IMG/VR virus record: IMGVR_UViG_3300025099_003636
Span: 1 to 64,000 of that record
Source of the DNA: a virus
Reading direction: 5' to 3' (one strand)
Length of the DNA stretch: 64,000 bases
Below, piece after piece: positions 58,244 through 64,000 of this stretch (position 1 is its first letter; every line of letters starts with the position of its first letter). Both the position numbers and the translations under genes were made by a program. The notes beneath the pieces were generated by a model that had not been told where the DNA came from, did no database searches, and saw only the letters and a program-made list of their open reading frames with translations.

Positions 58244-60083
58244 ACATCCAGTTTGTATTGTAACTTGCCATATTATTGTTTACTACATCGTCAATAAGTG
58301 GTCCAGTTGCAATACCTACAGCCCATCTTCCACCACCTCCACCACCAGAAAAGTCAGGACACTCCATACCCCCTAGTTTTTTCTTCTTTGGACTTTTATT
58401 AATCCGTCTAGTTGTAAATTTAAATGGGAATTTTAATCTTGTGGTATATTTCTTACTATATTTTTCTTTAGGTACAAACTTTATTTCCCATTGACGTGTA
58501 GGTGAAACAATTTTTACATCTTCGAAAGTTCCTGGTTCACCTGGCTTCTCATCAGAGTCACCTTCAGGTGGATAAACCTCAATTCCTAAATCTACCATAC
58601 AATATTTATACTTATCGTAGTTTGGACAGTTAAATCTACCTTCATCATCTGGTTTACAGTTTTCTAATGGGTCACCGTAATTATCTCTATCATCTTCATT
58701 TGTTGTTGCTGAAGGTCCACTTCCTTTTGCCATAGTAAAAGGTGATGGTGGGTTTGGTCCACTTGAACCGTCATTATTATAACCACTACTGTCTATCTGT
58801 GGTTCTGGTAATGTTACCCCTATTTTTGCAAATGCGTTATCAATATAAGTTTCTACTGATTTAGCTCTTGCGTCGGATAGTTTCTGGAATGACCAACTTT
58901 TAACCGCTCCTCCATTTCTAGCCCTACTTGCTGATGTCCAAATTTTGTATGATGTTATTTTATATTCGACTCCAGGATTTTCTTTTAAAGATTTTGCAAG
59001 AGTGGCAACCGCACCATTAATTTCATTTTTTAAGTCTTGGTGTAATTCTGTACTATTATTAACGAATGGTGTGAACTCTTTATCTTGTACACCCATTAAT
59101 TGTAACCCTAAATCTATAGAACAAGATTCGGTAGGTTCTTCTCCTTCTGTCTCTATAGGGTCTAGATTTATAATTTCATCTGGACCTTTAACATTTCTTA
59201 AGTTTATTTCAGAAAAGAATTTTTTAAGTAATTTAAGGTCTGATAATTTTGCTGCACGTTTTTTATTTCTTTTCATTTCTCTCCATTTCTGAAAATACTC
59301 TTTAAACAACAGAAATAAACCTCGTTTGTCCTCTTCTGTCATAACCCAACCTTTTTCATTATAAGCTTTATCTTCGTTTTTCCACCTTTTTTTAGATTTC
59401 CTATCTAACTTTTTATAAAAAGCTTTCATAAGTTTAGATGTGGAAGCTCTTAAATCATCAAAATCCTCATCTCTTTGTTCTGTATTTTTTAGTCTGTCAT
59501 TTTTCCATTTTTCCTCATATCTTTTATCACTAGCTATTTTTTGTACAGTCCACTTTTCTAAAGCTGTATCATATTCTTCTTTATTTCTTGCAAACATAAC
59601 TCGTTCACGCAAGTCTAAAGCTTCAAATTCCGCTACACCCAAGTCTAATATCCTTAACGCTTCACCCAACAAACTTTTATAATTACTCAAAGCACCATAA
59701 CCTCTTTGTTCAGGGTCTGCATTTACTTTTTCTTCAAATTTAGGAATGTAATCTTGTAATAACTTTATATAATCTTCTAGATACGGATTTTGTAATTCTT
59801 TTACTCCTGGCAAACCACGGTATTTATTTTTAATAGAAGGTGCTTGGTCAATACCATAACCATCTTTTAATTTTTGTAACAACTCACTGTCCTCTTTAGA
59901 CCACTCATCACAACAACCTGGTGCTGTACTACCGTCAGGCATACCGTTATCGTCTATACAAGGACATTCCTTTTCTCTTTCTATACCCATTACAAAATCG
60001 GACTCTTTTTGTTCGAATATTAAATGGTTTAGTCCCATTATTTCTCTGTTTCTATTTAATTCTTCTAAAAGCTGTTTTTCCAT
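58236..60083 (-). CDS. Large protein with OmpA-like domain and candidate targeting N-terminus
   Basis: 615 aa. N-terminus LLEELNRNREIMGLNHLIFE followed by Q belongs to the second class of candidate targeting peptides. Around residues 340-440, FTPFVNNSTELHQDLKNEIN and KLSDARAKSVETYIDNAFAK resemble an OmpA-like peptidoglycan-binding domain. The C-terminus is Gly-rich (CPDFSGGGGGGRWAVGIATG). It could anchor to peptidoglycan during DNA entry or act in the virion. Helical, basic middle region. Convergent overlap with the CAP gene end. Confidence 0.55.
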   Translation of the reverse strand: MEKQLLEELNRNREIMGLNHLIFEQKESDFVMGIEREKECPCIDDNGMPDGSTAPGCCDEWSKEDSELLQKLKDGYGIDQAPSIKNKYRGLPGVKELQNPYLEDYIKLLQDYIPKFEEKVNADPEQRGYGALSNYKSLLGEALRILDLGVAEFEALDLRERVMFARNKEEYDTALEKWTVQKIASDKRYEEKWKNDRLKNTEQRDEDFDDLRASTSKLMKAFYKKLDRKSKKRWKNEDKAYNEKGWVMTEEDKRGLFLLFKEYFQKWREMKRNKKRAAKLSDLKLLKKFFSEINLRNVKGPDEIINLDPIETEGEEPTESCSIDLGLQLMGVQDKEFTPFVNNSTELHQDLKNEINGAVATLAKSLKENPGVEYKITSYKIWTSASRARNGGAVKSWSFQKLSDARAKSVETYIDNAFAKIGVTLPEPQIDSSGYNNDGSSGPNPPSPFTMAKGSGPSATTNEDDRDNYGDPLENCKPDDEGRFNCPNYDKYKYCMVDLGIEVYPPEGDSDEKPGEPGTFEDVKIVSPTRQWEIKFVPKEKYSKKYTTRLKFPFKFTTRRINKSPKKKKLGGMECPDFSGGGGGGRWAVGIATGPLIDDVVNNNMASYNTNWMSN

Positions 60084-60094
60084 TTTTTATTTTT

Positions 60095-60586
60095 TTAATT
60101 CCAAAGTATTATTATATCTTTATCTGTTAGGTCTATTTGTACTGATGTAGGTAATATCGTGTGATACCTCATTTTGTCATCTTTTTCATCCATATAATAC
60201 CATTTATCTGGGTCATCACTCTTAAATCCACCCATATCATCCACTATTATTTCTATACGTTTCTCAGTTTCAACTTTTGTGTAGTCTTCATCGAAAATTT
60301 CAATAACCACTTCAAGTTTTACACTTGTTGTGTATATACTAATATCTTTGATACCCCAACTTCTAATATCCATATCATATCTCCAATTTACTTCACAGTC
60401 CATATATGATATATCAAAATCTCTACCTTTATATTCAGGGAAATAATCACCCACACCAAATAAGTCTACATCATCTATTTTGGTCGTAAATGAGTTTGGG
60501 TCATCAGAAAAATTTCTTTGTTCTTTTACAATGCTTTCGACAACTTGTGTAAGTTGTGATTCCGATAATTTTATTTTTTTAATCAT
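60095..60586 (-). CDS. Small protein with SExQL-type N-terminus
   Basis: 163 aa. It starts IKKIKLSESQLTQVVESIVK, then E and Q, a member of the recurring N-terminal helix class. The rest is beta-rich and acidic (FEYKGRDFD-like strands, VVIEIFDEDYTKVETEKRIE), unlike the purely helical relatives, so the shared part is only the N-terminus. It has a TATTTATT-like box about 50 bases upstream. Function unknown. Confidence 0.5.
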   Translation of the reverse strand: MIKKIKLSESQLTQVVESIVKEQRNFSDDPNSFTTKIDDVDLFGVGDYFPEYKGRDFDISYMDCEVNWRYDMDIRSWGIKDISIYTTSVKLEVVIEIFDEDYTKVETEKRIEIIVDDMGGFKSDDPDKWYYMDEKDDKMRYHTILPTSVQIDLTDKDIIILWN

Positions 60587-60602
60587 ATAATATATTTTAT
60601 TA

Positions 60603-60614
60603 GCTGCTAGCAGC
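60603..60614. repeat. 12-bp palindrome GCTGCTAGCAGC
   Basis: Perfect palindrome in the 94-base divergent gap between 60586 (-) and 60681 (+). It may be an operator or part of a hairpin; it is the only GC-rich element in the gap. Confidence 0.4.
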
Positions 60615-60680
60615 TTTGCTATATAATAAATATAAGCTATATGACTATAATTTATTATAATTTATTATTATAATTAATTT

Positions 60681-61022
60681 ATGAAAAATTTAATTACTTG
60701 CCTAATAATCTTTGTTATTGCTCAGACAATGGTTTGGTTACAATTAAATGGGCAATTTGTGTGGGATTCTTTTAGGAAATATGAGTGGGTCCTTATATTA
60801 TTTGGTTTACCGATTAGTTGGTTATTTTTGGAAGCTACTCGTTATGGGGTGGCTGCTTTTGACGGATTATTATGGCCTCAGAGATTCTTAGCCTTCGCGT
60901 GTGGGATTGTGATATTTAGTTTATGTACTTGGTTATTAAAAGGTGAAGGTATTAATACAAAAACACTCATCTCATTGTGTCTTGCGACATCTTTAGTTTT
61001 AATACAAATCTTCTGGAAATAA
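60681..61022 (+). CDS. Four-TM membrane protein
   Basis: 113 aa with four hydrophobic segments (LITCLIIFVIAQTMVWLQL, WVLILFGLPISWLFLEATRY, FLAFACGIVIFSLCTWLL, LISLCLATSLVLIQIFW). No recognised family; no signal peptide cleavage site. Could modify the host inner membrane. It precedes a late-type gene with a TATTTATA box. Confidence 0.55.
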   Translation: MKNLITCLIIFVIAQTMVWLQLNGQFVWDSFRKYEWVLILFGLPISWLFLEATRYGVAAFDGLLWPQRFLAFACGIVIFSLCTWLLKGEGINTKTLISLCLATSLVLIQIFWK

Positions 61023-61038
61023 ACTGTAAGTTACTCAC

Positions 61039-61046
61039 TATTTATA
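61039..61046 (+). promoter_or_regulatory. Candidate late promoter box
   Basis: Exact TATTTATA, four bases before the ATG at 61051. Confidence 0.4.
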
Positions 61047-61050
61047 TATT

Positions 61051-62244
61051 ATGGATACTAACTTTAAAGACATTATTTTAAGTGAAGGTTATGTAGGTAA
61101 TATGTTAACTAAAGAACTACCTAAAGAACTCGATAATACTTTATTTACACTAATGCATATGTTAGGAGGATTCAGTAGTTCAGATGTTATTTCTTTTGCA
61201 AGAAATGCAAACTATAGGGAACGTAGACTACTAAATAAGATGGTTAATGACCTTAATCTTTATGAAAAACCTTTTGATAAAGAAAAAATTAAAAACTCTT
61301 CTAGATATCGTGCTCTAACAGTATTTCTTAAGGTAATAGGTGATTCTTCTAATATTAATGAACAACACACTATTAGTCACGAATTACCCGAAGATTTAGA
61401 CAACCAATTATATTTTCTATCGTACTACATTGGTGGTTTTACAACCTCTGATGTTGGTCGTTTTGTTAAATCCTCTACTGATAAACAAATTAGAAAGTTA
61501 AGACGTTTACTTAACAGGATTCCTTCAGACCAATATGAATTAGTTTCATTAGCTGGTATGCACGACTCCATATATGAAAGTCCGGATTATCAAAAACTAA
61601 TATCTTTAATCTTGGGTAGATTAACTGAAGATGTACAGTATGACTGGGAGGGGTATCCCACTACAGACACTAACCCATATTTTACTAGATATGTGACACC
61701 TACCCTAAAAAAACAAATATTTACTTACTGGGACAAACATGGTATTTGTTATGATTGTTTAAAATATTTTGGTATTGACGTGGAAGACCCTGGTCCTTTT
61801 GACGATATTGCTGACATAATATACCCTGTGTTGTACATAGAGTATTTGGGTGGTGTGGAAAATACTGAATTTGGGAAACTGGGTTATTCTAGAACTAATG
61901 AAGGTGGTTGGGCATACTTAAAATTTAAAATAGAACCTATTAGATATGATTACCTGTTTGACGAAAGTGAAAGTTTTGGTGAACAAGGTTACTCTTGTTG
62001 GGACATTAGAATTCTTATAGATAAAGATAGTGACTTGGATTTGCCTGTTAACCCTGAATTTATTGACAACGACTATTCACCTTTTATACAAGACTTATTT
62101 CCAGAAAGTTCAAGAAATAAATTATCTTCTTTTAGGAATTACAATGAGGACCAACAGGAAACTATAGAACTATTATGGGAACATTATGTGGATAGTGTTG
62201 ATTTTACACATACATTCTGTCAGGTTGAGGTTATTTTAGTTTAA
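61051..62244 (+). CDS. Protein with two tandem N-terminal repeats and a T4-IP-like start
   Basis: 397 aa. The start MDTNFKDIILSE followed by G is similar in length and shape to the T4 internal-protein targeting peptide (MKTYQEFIAE). Two repeats of about 60 residues follow: KELPKELDNTLFTLMHMLGG and HELPEDLDNQLYFLSYYIGG, each continuing with FxxSDVxxF. The C-terminal 200 residues are globular and acidic. Function unknown; candidate packaged protein. Confidence 0.5.
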   Translation: MDTNFKDIILSEGYVGNMLTKELPKELDNTLFTLMHMLGGFSSSDVISFARNANYRERRLLNKMVNDLNLYEKPFDKEKIKNSSRYRALTVFLKVIGDSSNINEQHTISHELPEDLDNQLYFLSYYIGGFTTSDVGRFVKSSTDKQIRKLRRLLNRIPSDQYELVSLAGMHDSIYESPDYQKLISLILGRLTEDVQYDWEGYPTTDTNPYFTRYVTPTLKKQIFTYWDKHGICYDCLKYFGIDVEDPGPFDDIADIIYPVLYIEYLGGVENTEFGKLGYSRTNEGGWAYLKFKIEPIRYDYLFDESESFGEQGYSCWDIRILIDKDSDLDLPVNPEFIDNDYSPFIQDLFPESSRNKLSSFRNYNEDQQETIELLWEHYVDSVDFTHTFCQVEVILV

Positions 62245-62483
62245 CGACCTACTTTAGAAAACATTCCTTGAAAAATTTCTTCGATAGCCCCTATTACGGC
62301 ATATTGGTCTTCACCCCAGTTAGATTTATGTTTATCTATAATTTTATCTACAACAAATCTTAAATCTTTTTCTAGTAAATCCCATTTATCTGGGCCTTCA
62401 TTTTGCCACCAGTTATCATCTTCGTTAATTTTATTAACAATTTTTTTTAACTGTTCTTCTGATATGATTATTTTTTTTGCCAT
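62241..62483 (-). CDS. 80-aa protein with SExQL-type N-terminus
   Basis: Starts MAKKIIISEEQLKKIVNKIN, then E and D, followed by an acidic helical body (DNWWQNEGPDKWDLLEKDLR). It is one of the shortest carriers of the recurring N-terminal helix; after cleavage about 59 residues would remain, similar in scale to small T4 internal proteins. The four-base overlap with the convergent 397-aa gene and a 16-base overlap upstream suggest tight packing. Confidence 0.5.
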   Translation of the reverse strand: MAKKIIISEEQLKKIVNKINEDDNWWQNEGPDKWDLLEKDLRFVVDKIIDKHKSNWGEDQYAVIGAIEEIFQGMFSKVGR

Positions 62484-62740
62484 TTTTTATAAGGTCTAAT
62501 ATAGTAATGTTTAAAAAAGGTGTCTATCTTTTCCCACCCTAATTTTTTTCTTAATTTATTTTCCCATATTGTTAAGGGACAAACCAATACTGGTGAAAAT
62601 ATTAAATGTAGAATCCAAGTATTAACCGGTAACCATACCCAGAAAGGTTCCTTTAATATTAATAAAGGAGCTGAAACTAAAAATCCTATAATACCTAAAT
62701 GGTGGAATAGGACCAAAAAGTATAGCATAATTTTTAACAT
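62468..62740 (-). CDS. Small membrane protein, DUF2784-like
   Basis: 90 aa with two hydrophobic segments (MLYFLVLFHHLGIIGFLV-like and WLPVNTWILHLIFSPVLVC) and VCPLTIWENKLRKKLGW, reminiscent of DUF2784 proteins (CPLTxxEN motif). Its ATG overlaps the stop of a 37-aa gene (TAATG at 62742-62738), so the pair is translationally coupled. Function unknown. Confidence 0.5.
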   Translation of the reverse strand: MLKIMLYFLVLFHHLGIIGFLVSAPLLILKEPFWVWLPVNTWILHLIFSPVLVCPLTIWENKLRKKLGWEKIDTFFKHYYIRPYKKWQKK

Positions 62741-62853
62741 TATACCAATACTTTTTGTTTTTTACTCTTTTCTTTTTCCTTAGATAGAGATTTTACGGTT
62801 TTAATTAATTTTTCTAACCTATCATTAATTTCACTGTATGTCATCTTTTTCAT
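62740..62853 (-). CDS. 37-aa charged helical microgene
   Basis: ATG at 62853, TAA at 62742-62740. The peptide starts MKKMTYSEINDRLEKLIKTV and continues Lys/Ser/Glu-rich, all helical. It is coupled by TAATG to the DUF2784-like gene, which supports it being real. No family known. Confidence 0.5.
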   Translation of the reverse strand: MKKMTYSEINDRLEKLIKTVKSLSKEKEKSKKQKVLV

Positions 62854-62865
62854 ATTTTATTTTAT

Positions 62866-64000
62866 TTAGTAAGGATTTTTCTTAGTATATCCTAATCTCG
62901 TAAATGATGTATTAGTTCTTTCTGTAGTACATTGACCTACATTAACTTGTAATAACAATTCTCTAGTTAAATAAGCTAATGGACTATCCTTATATACGTT
63001 AGTTCCTGTAATATTATATAATGGATACCAAATTTCGTCAGCTGAACAATCTTGTTTACACACTTCTACAGTTAATGGTCCTGAAGTAGTGTACTCATAA
63101 GACCACTCACCTTTTTGTTTTGTTGTTATTACACTAGAACAACACATCGGTATTGGTGAATATTCTCTTCCTTCACCTTCAAACACAACACCATTTACTT
63201 GTTGTCCTGGTTCACACCACATAAATCCTGCACAACCACTATTTAAACAACCTTCTAAACTATCGTAGAATACTCCACTTGATGGTTTGGTGTCTTGTGG
63301 TATACAAGCTTGTTGAGTTGAACCGTCCACTGGGTTAACTGATGATGCACATGCATAATAAGTTATTTTACTATCTACATTACAATTCGAACTTGTGTAT
63401 ATACAATCATTAGCCGTGTAAAAATCTTCACTTTGTCCAGTTTCACATTGTACACAACCCGAATCACTTAATTTATATCTTATACTTTTGTCAACTGATT
63501 CACCAACCCCACGAGGTTTAGTAACCTCTTTTACAATCTCCTCCGATTTTTCAAATAAAGTTTTTGTGGTAGTTATAGCACTAGCTTCAACATCAAAATC
63601 ACCTCTTGCTAATGTTAGGTCTTCACCTTTTTTATCTATAAAATCTTCTGATGCTATATGAGCAACCATATGGTTAGGTGAACAATTACAATTTACTTCA
63701 TCCCAATGCCATCCCCAAGGACATGGTTGTGTATCACATACACATCTACATGCGGTATAACTCCAGTGATACCCTGGAATACATGATACGTTTGGTTGAC
63801 ATGGTCCATGTGGATTACATATAATTTCCGCCCATCCAAGTGGACATTTACATGGATTTGCTGTTGGTGACATTTGTATTTGATGTCCTTGTTTATTAAC
63901 ACAACATTTTTTACATGGACCTGGAGGGCAACAAATTGGGTCACAAGCTGCTTCTGTAGGATATTGACCGCTAGAACCTAATACTGGATAACAATGACAC
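62866..64000 (-). CDS. Cys-rich protein, N-terminus beyond the window
   Basis: The frame is open to the window end, so the true start lies outside; an internal ATG at 63873 is probably not the start. The visible 377 residues are rich in Cys with Pro/Gly (CKCPLGWAEIICNPHGPC, PCPWGWHWDEVNCNCSPN), continuing upstream as CHCYPVLGSSGQYP and CCPPGPCKKCC. A helical, charged stretch lies at about residues 120-160 (FEKSEEIVKEVTKPRG). Likely a virion surface or adhesion protein, in a phage with few disulfide-rich genes. No family firmly recognised. Confidence 0.5.
   Translation of the reverse strand, partial: CHCYPVLGSSGQYPTEAACDPICCPPGPCKKCCVNKQGHQIQMSPTANPCKCPLGWAEIICNPHGPCQPNVSCIPGYHWSYTACRCVCDTQPCPWGWHWDEVNCNCSPNHMVAHIASEDFIDKKGEDLTLARGDFDVEASAITTTKTLFEKSEEIVKEVTKPRGVGESVDKSIRYKLSDSGCVQCETGQSEDFYTANDCIYTSSNCNVDSKITYYACASSVNPVDGSTQQACIPQDTKPSSGVFYDSLEGCLNSGCAGFMWCEPGQQVNGVVFEGEGREYSPIPMCCSSVITTKQKGEWSYEYTTSGPLTVEVCKQDCSADEIWYPLYNITGTNVYKDSPLAYLTRELLLQVNVGQCTTERTNTSFTRLGYTKKNPY

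Noticed and set aside
1-64000. CRISPR arrays, insertion sequences, ordinary tRNA genes, rRNA
   Set aside because: No regularly spaced direct repeats, transposases or further cloverleaf-like segments were noticed apart from the tmRNA; small tRNAs could still be missed by eye.

Overview
The window is a 64 kb piece of a large, very AT-rich, tailed-phage genome of the T4-like (myovirus) type. It encodes recognisable relatives of T4 gp17 (large terminase), gp20 (portal), gp21 (prohead protease), gp22 (scaffold), gp23 (major capsid), gp5 (baseplate hub OB-fold) and gp55 (late sigma factor). Several features point to a Bacteroidota (flavobacterium-like) host: no Shine-Dalgarno sequences are visible, there are promoters of the Bacteroidota TTTG / TAnnTTTG form, signal peptides end in the style ASAQ or SYGQ, the DnaK ends in VEFEEVK, and the tmRNA tag begins with Gly.

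Layout. (1) 1-14706, + strand: about 20 tightly packed, mostly overlapping genes for activated sugars and glycosyl transfer. They include KdsA, a HAD phosphatase, a CMP-sugar synthetase and a GT29 sialyltransferase-like enzyme; Gmd and Fcl for GDP-fucose; RmlC-, FdtA- and RmlD-like enzymes and a DegT aminotransferase; and methyltransferases, dioxygenases and glycosyltransferases. (2) 14725-18916, +: PhoH, unknowns, two more glycosyltransferases and a gp55-like sigma factor. (3) 18941-26133, +: large virion or baseplate proteins, then a 21-codon Cys-rich metallothionein-like microgene and a terminator. (4) 43368-26196, - strand: DnaK, glutaredoxin, KTSC protein, nucleotidyltransferase, several virion-like proteins, terminase, portal, protease, scaffold, capsid and a small membrane protein. 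The order portal, two unknowns, protease, scaffold, capsid matches T4 20-67-68-21-22-23. (5) 43457-49474, mostly +: a ClpC-like ATPase divergent from DnaK, a HELTH metallopeptidase, a SprT-like protein, an M20-like peptidase and a small basic protein. (6) 49480-49890: a complete tmRNA gene followed by a terminator. (7) 49919-64000, mixed strands: many unknown, probably virion-associated proteins, plus thioredoxin, a secreted CAP protein, an outer-membrane beta-barrel, small membrane proteins and a Cys-rich protein cut by the window end.

Two transcription signals appear to divide the genes. Host-type promoters precede the Clp ATPase, the SprT operon, the small basic gene plus tmRNA, a 53-aa gene and the CAP gene. 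A separate motif, TATTTATA, lies just upstream of many virion genes on both strands and is a candidate late promoter for the encoded gp55 homologue. Many of the genes behind the second motif begin with a short N-terminal peptide ending in [LIV]-x-E followed by Q, N, D, A or G. This is the cleavage signature of T4-type prohead proteases, so the window may encode a sizeable set of proteins packaged inside the capsid. Together the phage seems to bring its own proteostasis and ribosome-rescue kit (DnaK, Clp ATPase, tmRNA, peptidases, thioredoxin, glutaredoxin) and its own glycan decoration pathway.
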